Shown here piece after piece: positions 21,907 to 33,423 of a DNA stretch of 64,000 bases. Below the pieces are notes generated by a model. It saw only the letters and a program-made list of their open reading frames with translations. It had not been told where the DNA came from and ran no database searches. Numbering within the stretch: position 1 is the first letter of the stretch; each line of letters begins with the position of its first letter. The position numbers and the translations under genes are program-made. The DNA comes from Lichenostomus cassidix (taxonomy: Eukaryota > Chordata > Aves > Passeriformes > Meliphagidae): contig VLJF02000046.1 in the NCBI GenBank assembly GCA_008360975.2, forward strand, positions 930,001 through 994,000. Direction: 5' to 3'.

Positions 21907-22629
21907 TGCCAAGGCCTGACCAAGAGGCCTGACTGAGGCCTGAGCAACAGGCCCTGAGCCAAAGGTGACACCCAGATGAACCTTCTAACCAAATATTATC
22001 TTTGTATCTGCTCATTACTGAAACTTGCACAATCACTAGCATTGTGATAGATGTATTCACTCATGAGTGAAACATGTATTTGCCTTTCTCTAGTTGTAAG
22101 CTAGACAAAGCCATGAAATCCAACATCTGGCCTTGTTTGGAGAGTATGGTCAAAGTCAACTCCCTTGGTTCCTCCTTGAGCCCTGGCCAGGCTTTGGGAG
22201 AAGCCAAGAGGAGGATGAAACCAGATGTTCCTGCACTAGCAGTGCTGTCAGTGTGTTTATTCAGCACTGTCACAGCTGGGACCTCTCCCAGCCAGGCTGG
22301 AAGCCTCACCTGTGGGTGGATGCACCTGCAGGAATTGCCAGTTGTTGGCAGTGGCTCTGCAGTCCTTGGCTGTGACAGCTTCCCCAGCTGGTGAGGGGAT
22401 CTGGGTGATGGTAAAGTCTGAGGGTAACTGGTGATGGATCTTTCTTCATCAGTGCAGGCAATCTTTGGTAGTGCTGATTGGGTGCATTGCTGAGCTTCTG
22501 TTGTGATTCTTTGCTGCTTTGAACTACAGTAAATTACACAGATTCCTTCAGTGAATTACACTGATTCCTTCAGTTAATTACATTGATTCCTTCAGTTGGT
22601 GTCTGTGTCTTTGGTGCTGACCCTGCCCA
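21907..22629 (+). mobile_element. 5' LTR of decayed provirus
   Basis: This segment is a direct repeat of 25649-26333. A central stretch of about 260 bases is almost identical between the two (from 'ctcccttggttcctcc' to the 'gtctgagggtaactgg' region). It starts TGCCAAGGCC and ends GCCCA. The 5' copy carries extra short duplications ('ttccttcag' several times near 22540-22600). I did not find a clear primer-binding site after it. Confidence 0.7.
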
Positions 22630-23360
22630 GTGGGAAAACAAAATTGGTGTAGTCTGGCCAGATCACAGCAAAATGTCACTTTTTGAATGTAAATGTAAGG
22701 AATCAGTCCTATCCAAAATTCCTGGTTGGGAAGACCTTCCCTATAGTTCACTGGCTCTGCAGGGGGCTGAGATCAGAGCACTGTGTGAGCAATGGGGAAG
22801 TTGGCTAAAAGAAGCTGAACCACTGGATGTATTAAAATGCATCCAAAATTGCATATGGGAAAAGGAAAAGAACTTCTGGGTTTGGGAAGATGAGGATGAA
22901 TTTTGTTAACAGTATATTGGAAAAAGCACCAACAGAAGGAACAATTGTTTTTGGAACACGCCCACATGAAACGAGAGGAGTTTTTAATCTTGAGCTCAGA
23001 TTTCTTTGTGCAAGTGAAATAATATAATAATATAATCAATATATAGATAAATATAAAATAAAAATAAGATGTAAAAATATAATTAAAATATATATGTGTA
23101 TATATATGAGCTAAAAATTATGTGAAATAATGCTGACAATCCTAATTTGTTACCTTTGGCTGCTCAGGGATGTAACACGAAATGCCCTGCAAAAAGTATT
23201 TGGCCAGGACCCAAACGTGAGTGGGAAATTTGGTGAGATTGTGTATAATGAATAAAGGAGGATGGGATGAAATTGGCTGTTTTTCATAGCGTTTGCTGAT
23301 ACTGTGATGTGGAATGCTTTCTCTGATACTGTGAGAAATAAAGTGATTAAGGCTGCTGGG
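22630..23360 (+). pseudogene. Internal remnant of provirus, gag/pol part
   Basis: An open stretch at 22583-22909 (about 100 codons, Trp/Glu/Lys-rich) has no domain I can name; its place just after the LTR would suit a gag remnant. 22910-23140 is AT-rich with TA repeats. From 23140 only short frames lead into integrase-like sequence. Most of gag and pol is missing. Confidence 0.4.
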
Positions 23361-23470
23361 TTTTTCATATACCACACTATCCCCAAGCTGTAGGATTGGT
23401 GGAACGGATAGAGGGGTTGTTAAAGGAGCAGATGAAAAAATGGGGAGATAGGCACTTGTCTGGATGAAGA
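23361..23470 (+). pseudogene. Retroviral integrase core remnant
   Basis: One frame reads 'HIPHYPQAVGLVERIEGLLK', which fits the end of the retroviral integrase catalytic core around the last acidic residue of the DDE triad. The frame runs about 30 codons and is then lost. It lies between two matching LTRs and upstream of envelope remnants, in the expected order. Confidence 0.65.
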
Positions 23471-23769
23471 AGCCCTTACAGGTCCCCCCAAAAGCTGCAG
23501 GGCTGAACCTTTATGCATTAGAATTAATGAGGATAAATCAGAAGTAAATGAGAGTTATCAATACCAGAACAGGAATTCAGATTCCTCCAGAACACTTTGG
23601 TTTGATAACTGCTCACTGAAGCTTGGCCTTGCAAAGTGTTCATATCATGGGAGGAGGAATTGATGCAGATTAGCAAGGAGAAATTAAATTCTGTTAAACA
23701 ATAGTGAGCAAGATTTGATTATGCAACGCTGTGACAAGGGAGAACAATTATTGATATTGCAGTTTTAAA

Positions 23770-25370
23770 AACAATTGTGAAAAAAGGAGATCCACCTCAA
23801 ATCACCACTGTTTGTGGAGATAAAGGGTTTGGATCCAGCAGTCCTAACAATGGAGCCACAGTGTGGGTCCAGAGGCCAAATGGCCCTCCTGAGCCAGCTG
23901 AAGGAACAGCTCTGGGGAAAGACACCACTTTTAATCCTGAAACCTGGGCAGGAACGATGGGAATCTGTCCCTGCAGCCAAGTGTTCTATGGGAGAACAAG
24001 TAGATGTTATAGGATGTTGTTTTACAGATCCTGCCAGACCAAATCTCCCTGTTTGCTTCAACATTCCCTTTGGAAAATGCTCTGATCCACAGGGCTCCAT
24101 GTGAAGGCTGATGTGACACTGAGTGACTTCCACACGAATTCAGCCAGGAGCCTGGAGCACCTCAAGGACTGGGACCTGGCAGCTCTCCAGCCGAAGGGGA
24201 AAGGACCCACCAAGCCTTGTTACCCACAGACACTGCAGTGAAGCTGAACAGCAAAGGACCTTGGGGCATTATTGTGGAATTAAAAAGGCACCAGCTCCAT
24301 GGATAATGGAACTATTGTTCTTAACCCAATAGAGATTGAGGAAAAAGATTGAATAACCTTGTCACTAAAGTACTACTTTTGTCTGTAAGTTGTATCTTGT
24401 AATCAACCAGAATCTTTGTTTGCCAGAAACACCTCTGGAGTTTCACCAAGGGATTAGTCATGGAAATTTGTATGAAAATGTAAAGATCAAAGTAGCCAAA
24501 ATACTCCAGGTAACTAATTGCAGGATATGTTCCCAACCAATGTTGGGAGGAATGGGATTCCCTTGGAGGGCCCATCCTGTGGGGTGGCAGAACTCTGTCA
24601 ATGGGCTCTGACTTGTAATGGAGTCAGTGAAGGGACAGTTAAAGAAAACTGTGCTGTGGAACAAAAGAATACAATGATCAGTTTTACAGGATTCAATAAG
24701 ATTTCACTTCAGGAGGAACTGAACCCTGTTATAGTTAGAGGCCAAAATATGGAAGGATTTCTATGGTTTAGAATTACTTAAAATGTCAGCAGTACTTGTG
24801 GTGTTGGAGCTGGTCAGTGTCACACCACTGTCAGCTGCAGTGCCACCATTTAGGGTACTTTGGCAACAATCACAGGGAAGATTTGGGGCCAAGAGAACAT
24901 TTCCCACCCAAAGAGTGCCTTTGATTTCACAAAGCCAAAGATTCTGGTTCACCATATGCCCTATGTGCACTGCCTTATCCTATGGAGTATACAGTTACAA
25001 GTTAAATAGATCATCAGAAGAAGTAGCGAATGATGCTAATAAAATATTGAACAGCACATCCTGAGAGCTCCAACAAACACCAGTGGAGCTCTACAGAACT
25101 GCATGGCCTTGGATTATCTGCTTGCTGGGCATGGAGGAACCTGTGCTATTTTAGGACAGGAATGTTGTACTTCTATCAGTGATGGGTTTGAAGTCCAACA
25201 ATCAGGAATCACCTCAATAGAAAGAGAAGTAGAAGAGTGGCAGAAAGAAGAAAATTCGTCTTGGATTGGCTTTGTGGCTGCCAAGCTGGAGGCTGCTGCA
25301 AAATGCATTCATGGCAGTAATAATTGTGTGTGTACTTGGGGTATTATGATTCCATGTTAGAGTTGTTGTA
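23770..25370 (+). pseudogene. env: Degenerate retroviral envelope gene
   Basis: Broken frames extend over about 1.6 kb. The clearest part is at 25091-25365: a heptad-like stretch, then a C-x6-CC motif (about 25141-25170) typical of the transmembrane subunit of gamma-type envelopes, then a Trp/Glu-rich segment. Upstream pieces (23777-24105 and 24518-24780) are Cys- and Pro-containing frames that may be surface-subunit remnants. Several stops and frameshifts separate the pieces, so no functional protein is expected. Confidence 0.6.
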
Positions 25371-25648
25371 GCACTTTGTGCTGGAAAATGGAGACTTTAG
25401 ACTTCTCTAAAAAGAGACAGAGTCTCAAGAAGAAAGGGAGATTTGATAGATAACGTAAAGAATAGCAACTAATGAGGCATGTTTGAAAGAGAATGCGAAT
25501 TATAAATTGGAGTAATGAACTTGAAGAGCACTTAATTAAAGAGCAAGAGGCAATGCCTTTATGCCTAATACCTAAATCTAAGGTTTAATTATCGAAAGAA
25601 TTGTTATGAAGGTTGTAATTCATCTCTAGGTCCAAGGACCAACTGAAG

Positions 25649-26333
25649 TACCAAGGCCTGAACAACAGGCCCTGAGGCAAAGGTGACCTCTCAATGAAAC
25701 TTCCAACCAAACATTATCTTTGTATCTCCTCATTAACAAAGTAGTATTAGCAAAATGATCTTTGTAGCTGTTCATTGGTGAAACATGGATTTACTGTTCT
25801 GTATGTAGAAACCAGACAAGGCCCCATCTGACCCTGTTTGGGGTGTAGATCAAAGTCAACTCCCTTGGTTCCTCCCTGAGCCCTGGCCAGGCTTTGGGAG
25901 AAGCCAAGAGGAGGATGAAACCAGATGTTCCTGCACTAGCAGTGCTGTCAGTGTGTTTATTCAGCACTGTCACAGCTGGGACCTCTCCCAGCCAGGCTGG
26001 AAGCCTCACCTGTGGGTGGATGCACCTGCAGGAATTGCCAGTTGTTGGCAGTGGCTCTGCAGTCCTTGGCTGTGACAGCTTCCCCAGCTGATGAGGGGAT
26101 CTGGGTGATGGTAAAGTCTGAGGGTAACTGGTGATGGATCTTTGTTCATCACTGCAGGCAATCTTTGGTAGTGCTGATTGGGTGCATTGCCGAGTTTCTC
26201 CTTTTGTAATTCTTTGCAAATGGTTTTGTACATTGCTGAACTTATCCTTTTGTCATTCTCTGCAGTTTTGCATTTATATAAATTACACTGTTCCTTCAGT
26301 TGGTGTCTGTGTCTTTGGTGCTGACCTTGCCCA
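25649..26333 (+). mobile_element. 3' LTR of decayed provirus
   Basis: Direct repeat of 21907-22629, ending in the same GCCCA. The first bases are TA rather than TG. The two copies differ by small insertions and many substitutions outside the conserved middle, so the insertion is old. I see no target-site duplication between its right flank and the left flank of the 5' LTR. Confidence 0.7.
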
Positions 26334-26429
26334 CCATCAAAACAGGGCCCCTCCTGCCTCAGTGTTACCTGGCAAGACAAAAACCATCACTCCAAATGCT
26401 GCCCTTTCCTCCTTGTTCCCCCACTTTAT

Positions 26430-27600
26430 ACACTGAGCGTGATGTCCTATGATCTGGGATATCCCTGGGGTCAGCTGGGGTCACCTGTCCTGCCTGTGTC
26501 TCCTCCCAACCCCCACGGACCCCCAGCCCCTCCCCAGCATGGCTGGATGAGGGGCAGGAAAGGCCTTGGCTCTGTGCAAGTTCAGCAAGAACAAAACCAT
26601 CTCTGTGTGATCAACCCTGTGCTCAGCACAGCCCCAAACAGCCCCAGAGAGAGCCCTGGGAAGGAAATTCCCTCTGCCCCACCCAAACCAGCACCCCATG
26701 GCCATCCCCCATCACCATGGCTCCAAGGGTTCCTTTTCATGTCCTGACCCTGGCCAGGGGACCTTGGGATGGTTGCCATGGCAGCCAGCTGTGGCACAGT
26801 GCTTGTGTCCATGGCAACACAGCCCAGCCTGGCCCTGAGTGCAGGTGACAGTGACAATCCCCATCACAGCATGTCCCATGAACCCAACCTCAGCAAAGTG
26901 TCTCCTGCAGGTTGTCCTGACATTGGAGAGTAGAACAGGGCTTTGTGCTGGTTGCCATGGCAACCACTGTACCAATGACACTCTATGGTGGTTGCCATGG
27001 CAACCTCTGTACCAATGATGCCCTATGGTGGTTGCCATGGCAACCTCTGTACCAGTGATGCCCTATGGTGGTTGCCATGGCACCCGAGCCCAGCAGTGTC
27101 ACAGTGCAAGTGTCCCTGCCATCAGTCCCTCCAAGGGGTTTCCATGGCAACTGCCATGCCAGGTGACCCAGGTGTCACATCCCAGTGCTGGTTGCCATGG
27201 AAACAGTCCCCAGCACTGACCCTTTCTGTCAGGCTGACCTGGCCTTTGGCCCTGGCACTGGGCTTTGCTGCTGGTTCCGCGGCGCCTGCCCAGCCAGCGC
27301 GGCACAGGGCAGGTGGCCATGGCACAAACCCCAGCCATGGATCCCCTGTGCCTCTGGGCAGTGACACCAGCCCTGAGCAATGGGCTGCGGCCGTGGGGTC
27401 AGTGAAGTGACCATGGCAACAGCCCCTTGCAATGCCCAGTGCAGGTTGGGATGAGAATCCACCCTCAGCCTGGCCCAGGGCAGGGCTGCAGTGCCCTTCC
27501 CAGCAGCCTGGCTGCACTGCAGCACTTCCAGGGCTCTCTGCATTTCCCTTCCCCTCACTCTTGGCTCACTCACACACCTCCCAACAACCCCTTGGTGCTT
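26430..27600. promoter_or_regulatory. Cluster of RFX-type X-box palindromes
   Basis: Perfect palindromes GTTGCCATGGCAAC lie at 26951-26964, 26991-27004 and 27031-27044, and one-base variants at 27071-27084, 26772-26785, 27138-27151 and 27191-27204. A half-site CCATGGCAAC is at 27411-27420. Four successive sites are exactly 40 bp apart. The palindrome matches the symmetric X-box bound by RFX-family transcription factors, which control ciliary and MHC class II genes. No gene could be assigned next to it, so the role is open; the 40-bp spacing also fits a small tandem duplication. Confidence 0.6.
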
Positions 27601-28139
27601 TGAGCTGCAGGGAGTTCAAAGCTTGTCTGTCCTTCAGCAGTTGCTCTAATTGTGCCTTCAGCAAACTCTTGATTTGTGTTTATTGTAGAAATTCTGTTGT
27701 GTCCAAAACATTCCTTGCAGAGTTCTGCCTTGGGGAAGGGGAACCTCCTTGGTGGCAGCTTGGGCTTAGCACACACTTGAGGAGAGTGTCTGTTTTCAGT
27801 GGGGAACCTTAGGAGTTTCAGACTGCTTAAAAAAAAAAAGAAAGATGAAAACCCCTCTTTTCCTGAGTGCAGCCAGCTCTCCAAGCAAAGCAGCTCCCAG
27901 GTGAGTGAGGACAGAAAGGATAGGGTTGGGGAATGTGGAGCAATGTTGTCCACACTGGGTCAGACCTCAGAATGCTGCATTCACCTCTTCTCTAAAGAGA
28001 AATGTAATAAAAGACATTTAAATTTAATAATGAATCAAATTTAAATTAAATTTAAATTTAATTTAATAAAAGACCCATTAAAATAGGAATGTATATTTCT
28101 TAGAAGCTCTTTGAACTATTTCTCCATAACTATAGCAGA
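27601..28139. other. No gene recognised
   Basis: Unique-looking sequence with a poly-A run near 27830 and an AT-rich stretch of repeated 'aaatttaa' (28015-28070). No domain-bearing frame. Confidence 0.5.
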
Positions 28140-28870
28140 AAACCTTCCTAATGAACTGCACTAGAGCAGAGGGAAATCAAGGCAGAGCCATGGTTTGTCA
28201 GGACTTGCTTGATCCTAATGAGCCCTGTGGTGCATTTGGTGCTGAGCCCTTGAACCTCAGGGCAAACCTGAGAGCAGATTGCACAAACCTTTCCAGGAGT
28301 CAAAGGCAGAAGAAAAACCCAAAGTGTCTCCAAGCATTCATGGTTCCCACTGAGGTCCATCACCAACACAGGATCCTCCTGGACTCCTTGGAGGAGAGAA
28401 CTGGAGGCCATAATTGCACAAAAACCTCTCAGAGACTCAGTGTAGAAAGGAAAATCCAAAGTACCTTAAAAATCCTTGAGTATCTGGAAGCATTAATGAG
28501 CCCCACTGAGTGTCATTACTAACAAGGGCTCTCAAGGGACTAATTAAAGCAGATAATTGGAGGCCAGGATTGCACAAACCTCTCAGAGACTCAGTGCCAA
28601 AAAGAAGGACTTTAATAAACCCTGAGTACCTTGAAGCATTAATGAGCCCCACTGAGTGTTGTTACTGACAGAGAATCTCAAGGGACTCGTTAGAGCAGAT
28701 AATTGGAGGCCATGATTGCACAAAGCTCTCAGAGACTCCAAGGCAAAAGTAAAACTCAAAGTCCTTTGACAAACCTGCAGTCCCTGGGAGCATGAAGGAG
28801 CCCCCAGGGCCATTCCTGACCAAGGCTCCCCAGGGACTCCTTCCAGCAGATCCCTGAGGTCACTGGAATG
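28140..28870. repeat. About 145-bp tandem repeat, five units
   Basis: Units carry the landmarks 'ctctcagagactc', 'gcattaatgagccccactga' and 'ataattggaggcca...attgcacaaa'. Unit starts near 28289, 28435, 28579 and 28725 give spacings of 144-146 bp, with partial units at both ends. The array leads directly into the OR-bearing inverted-repeat arm. Confidence 0.75.
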
Positions 28871-30919
28871 TGGGGGTAGGGGGATGCTGAGAGCAGGACA
28901 AGGGGGTGACAGTGCCCAGCCTTGATGGGGCTGTGCCAGGAGCCCCAGTGCCTCAGGACAAGGTGTCTCCTCACAGCTCTTGGTGGTACAGAAGCTGCTG
29001 TGCCCGAGGGTGCCAAGAATTGGCTTCTGTTTGTCCCACCCTGTCATCACTGCCTCCAATTTCTTCCTCTAACTGGAACCTGGGGACACTTTCTCAGTCA
29101 TGTCCCTCATTGGGACCCATTAAAACTTCCAGAAACATTGACATTTTATTCTAACTTTGAATTCTAAGGAGGTTTCTGTAACTCCCTCCCAGGGACTGAT
29201 GTCCAGGGCCTCAGCACAAAAGCCCCAAGAGTGTCAATTAAGTCCTTGTGCTGTTACTGTGCTGCTGAGCTGGGCTGGGCTCCTGGCACAGAGGGAACTC
29301 CTGGCAACCAAGAAGAGCTTCAAAAAGACATTTCTCCTGAGGAGCAGTTTCTCTCCCAGCCCAGCAGGGCTGAGGGTGCTGCCTGCAGGTACCTGAGAGG
29401 AGTGAAGCAGAGAGAGGCTTAAAGCAAGTGGAAGGACAACTCTGAGCTTATTCATGGAGAAATCTTCACAACTTCTGACACAGTAAGTCTCTGGCTGCAG
29501 GGATCTCCTAAAGCTGACACATGACAGCACTGATATGACTGTAAGGATGGCTCTGCTGGTGTTTCTGGTTTGGGGGAGGATGTGCTGCAGAGCGGGGCTG
29601 CCCTGGGCACCATCAGAGGGACAGGGCAGGACAGCTCCTGCTGCCAGGGATGGCTGCAGGCTGGGAAGGTGGGGGTGCAGCCAGGGGTGCCCAGGGCTAT
29701 CCTGCAGAGCAGCTCCTGCAGCCCTGAGGGCTCTTTGGCAGGGCAGGGGATCTGCCAGCTGCCCTGAGCAGCAGAGCTCTTGTGTCCCCTGGCAGCCAGC
29801 ACAGCCCTCAGCCCGGGGGCTCGGGGCCCTCAGTCCCCTCCTGGGCCGGCAGAGCAGCACCAGAGATGAAGGGCATCTCTCCTGCCATTGCCCATTCCCT
29901 GCTGACCAGGGCCTGAGGGCGACTGTCCTGCACTGCTGCTGCCTGCGAGGGGCTGTGCAGGGCTGGGCAGGGAAAGGCTTTTCCTCAGGGCTCGGCTGTC
30001 TCTCTCCTTGCCTTGCTCAGCTGCTCCTGGCATTGCTGACAGGCTCTCTGGCAATGGCAGTTGCAGCTGCAGGGTCAGGCGCAGCCCTTGGGGCTCCTCC
30101 TGTGCAGGGTGAGCACAGCAATGAGGTGTCCCAGCTCCCTCTGCCCTGGGCAGCTCTGGGCAGGGCAGGCTGGCAGGCTGGCAATGAAATGACTCTCCTC
30201 AAGCAGTTCCATGGCCAGGACCCTTGGTGTGTCCTCGGGGTGTCCATCCAAGCTGGGAGCTGCCTTCCAGGGGACACTGGGGGACAGGAGTGTCCTTGGC
30301 CAGCAGTGGGGCTGATAGTCTGAGAAAGGCTGAGCCATTTGGCTCTGCTGTGAGTCCCTCTGCTCTCAGCTGTGTCAGGGTGATTTTCAGGGGAACACAG
30401 TGACTGCCCTTGATCTCAGAAAGGGCAGCTGGGAACAGATGGAGCAACAGAGCAGCTCCCCTCACCCTTCACTGAGTTACAGCCAATCCTCTTGCCTTGC
30501 ACAGTTCTCTCTGTTCTCCCTAAGCACAGCCGGAAATCCTCTCAAACTGCCTTGGGCTGTCATTGTTCCTTAGCCCTGGGACAGGAGATGCTGCCAAGCT
30601 CCTCTACCTTAGGGGCAGTTTGGTCTGATGAAGTCCAACCCAGGACTGGTCCCTGTCCCCCATTCCGATGACCACTGCTGCAGAGCAGAGCTGACTCCTC
30701 GGTGTCCATGGGCAGAGTCACTCCTTGTCACAGCAACAGGGCCAGATCCCAGCAGAGCTCCAGGCATGGGGCTGGAGGAAGAACTATGAGAAAAGGGAAA
30801 TTGGGTGGCACAGTGTGGGAGGGCTGGGAGAAAGGGCTTGCACATTGCTCAGGATAGTCTTGTCTGACTTGTCACTGTCCTTTTCTCCATGAACAGGTTC
30901 CAGTGCCTAGAGGATCAAA

Positions 30920-31837
30920 ATGTCCAACAGCAGCTCCATCAGCCACTTCCTCCTCCTGCCATTCGCAGACACACGGCAGCTGCAGCTCCTGCACTTCTGC
31001 CTCTTCCTGGGCATCTCCCTGGCTGCCCTCCTGGCCAACAGCCTCATCATTGGCACCGTAGCCTGGAACCACCGCCTGCACACCCCCATGTTCTTCTTCC
31101 TGCTCAACCTGGCCCTCATCGACCTGGCCTCCATCTGCACCACTGTCCCCAAAGCCATGCACAATTTCCTCTGGGACACCAGGGACATCTCCTACTCAGG
31201 ATGTGCTGTGCAGCTCTTTTTCTTTCTCTTCTTGATGTCAGCAGAGTATTTCCTCCTCACAGTTATGAGCTATGACCGCTATGTGTCCATCTGCAAACCC
31301 CTGCACTATGAGACCCTCCTGGGCAGCAGAGCTTGTGCCCACATGGCAGCAGCTGCCTGGGCCAGTGCCTTTCTCTATGCTCTGCTGCACACAGCCAACA
31401 CATTTTCCCTTCCCCTGTGCCATGGCAATGCCCTGGGCCAGTTCTTCTGTGACGTGCCACAGATCCTCAAGCTCTCCTGTGCACACTCCAAACTCAGGGA
31501 ACTTGGGCTTATTGGGGTTAGTGCCTGTTTCATATTTGGTTGTTTTGTGTTCATTGTTTTCTCCTATGTGCAGATCATCAGGGCTGTGCTGAGGATCCCC
31601 TCTGAGCAGGGACGGTGCAAAGCCTTTTCCACATGCCTCCCTCACCTGGTTGTGGTCTCCCTGGTTACCAGCACTGCAACATTTGCCTACCTGAAGCCTT
31701 CATCCATGTCCTCCCCATCCCTGGATCTGGCAGTGTCAGTTCTGTACTCAGTGGTTCCTCCAGTACTGAACCCTCTGATCTACAGCCTGAGGAACCAGGA
31801 GCTCAAGGCTGCAGTGTGGAGACTGATGACTGGATGA
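30920..31837 (+). CDS. OR14-like: Olfactory receptor, OR14-like
   Basis: Intact 305-residue intronless frame with class hallmarks: N-glycosylation sequon at residue 3 (NSS), 'LHTPMFFFLLNLA' after TM1, 'MSYDRYVSICKPLHY' at the end of TM3, 'KAFSTCLPHL' at the start of TM6 and 'PVLNPLIYSLRN' in TM7. This is a seven-transmembrane G-protein-coupled receptor for odorants acting through the olfactory G protein; the ligand is unknown. 'MSNSSSISHFLLLPFA' is typical of the large OR14-like (gamma-c) group of birds. An acceptor-like 'gaacag' 23 bases before the ATG fits the usual 5' UTR intron, and AATAAA is at 31960. The partner gene in arm B is about 84% identical in protein. Confidence 0.95.
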   Translation: MSNSSSISHFLLLPFADTRQLQLLHFCLFLGISLAALLANSLIIGTVAWNHRLHTPMFFFLLNLALIDLASICTTVPKAMHNFLWDTRDISYSGCAVQLFFFLFLMSAEYFLLTVMSYDRYVSICKPLHYETLLGSRACAHMAAAAWASAFLYALLHTANTFSLPLCHGNALGQFFCDVPQILKLSCAHSKLRELGLIGVSACFIFGCFVFIVFSYVQIIRAVLRIPSEQGRCKAFSTCLPHLVVVSLVTSTATFAYLKPSSMSSPSLDLAVSVLYSVVPPVLNPLIYSLRNQELKAAVWRLMTG

Positions 31838-31959
31838 TTTCAGAAACATTAAACTGGTTGCCATTTTCTGCAAATCAGTTTTCATATGAGTTATCTTTGA
31901 TAGTTCTTGTTGATATGGTTGGGGTTTTTTTCCTTTGTTTTAGTTTTTTAATATCTACA

Positions 31960-31965
31960 AATAAA
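31960..31965 (+). promoter_or_regulatory. Poly(A) signal of OR gene (arm A)
   Basis: AATAAA about 120 bases after the stop codon, also present at the matching position downstream of the arm B receptor. Confidence 0.5.
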
Positions 31966-33423
31966 GGTCATTGTACCATTTTTCATTTTATTTCTCTCCA
32001 TCTTTGCTGTGGCCACACACTGTATAAGTGAGGATCTGTGCTCTCAGTGGCTTTAAACAAACTAAAGGATCTCCCAGCCAGGTTTTCACCAGAGATCCCC
32101 CTTTTGTTCCCTTCTGTGGAGCTGCAGCAGCAATGTCTGTGTGCAGAGCTGGGGCAGATCAGGGGTGGCACAGCAGCTGTGCCAAGGAGCAGCAGCACTT
32201 GGTGTTGCCAGTGCTGCTCCCGTGCCACTGCCCCGCTGCCCTGCTGCCCCTCGTGTTGCTGTAGGGCCTGAGTGCTCTCGGGGTCGCTGCCAGTGCTGGG
32301 GGTGGCAGTGCCGGGGCTGCAGCAGGGACAGGCCATGGGCACTGCTGGGGCACAGCTGACGCCTCAGGGCAGGGCCTGGGGGCTCGAGGCTCCTTGCCCA
32401 GGCTCTCTCCAGAACACGCCCAGGCCAATGCTGAGCAGAGAAAACCCCCGTGAGCAGCTGCAGGGTGGCCGTGGGCAGGCTGGGGGCAAACAGCATGGCT
32501 GGGGCTCTGCAAGGTCCCTGGGGGAGCCGGGAAGGAGCAGCAGAGCAGGGGCTGATCCATCCCCACTGCGCTGGACAGCCCAGGGCAGCGTCCCAGAGCG
32601 TCCTCATGGAGCTGCCAACAACATCCCCCCTTGGCAGCCCTGGCCTCTCCCCCAGCTCCCAGAGCTGCTTGATCCTTCCAGGCAGAGACACGGCAGCACT
32701 GGCTCAGGAGCCCTGTTTGCATTGCACACAGCAGGCGTGAGCACCCCATGGGGTTGGTGTGGGGAGATGAACCTGAGTGAGCACAAACACCATCAGCCCT
32801 GGGGGCCAGCAAGGGCTGGGGATGGGAGGGAAACCACTCAGCTTTGTTGTGACCTCTGAAGTCAGCCAGAAAGTTTGTTCCCATGAGCTGTGAGTTTCCT
32901 GTCCCACTGCAGATGTTGTTGCTCAGAGCCAGGGCTGCCTGGCAGCCACCCCCAAACAGCCCTGAGCATTTCCTTTGCTTCACCTTTGCTTTCTTTCCTT
33001 TTTCCTCATCCACATTTCTTCCTCTTGCCCATCCCTGTCCCCTCCCCTGCAAACAGCCCATCCCTGTTTGCCCTTTCCTCTCTGGCCCCACTCCCCATTT
33101 CAGTTCCTGACTTGGCACCATGGGAACATCCCTTGGTGAGCAGGATCATCCTACAAGTGCTTCATGAATTGTCTGCAGGGTCCTGCAGTGCCTCGTGCTG
33201 TTCCCTTGCCAGAGGCAGCACAGGCCAGGGGGGCACATTTGGACTGCTGTGTGTGGCTGTGAGGCTCCCTGTTGTGGGGCAGTGAGGAGGAGCTGGAGAG
33301 GCTCTGCAGGACTGACAGGATGGGCTTTGGGGCCTGTGGGGAGAAGCTGAGGGCCATGGGCTGCTGGACCTTCTGAAGAGGAGGCCCAGGGCTCATCCTG
33401 CAACTGCTTCAAGGCTCCTTTCA

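Noticed and set aside
29234..30338. 208- and 262-codon overlapping frames in the OR arms
   Set aside because: Open on both strands in GC-rich DNA, no domain, conserved only because the arms are recent duplicates.
31238..31645. Antisense frames opposite the olfactory receptors
   Set aside because: Shadows of conserved receptor codons; the sense frame has all family motifs.
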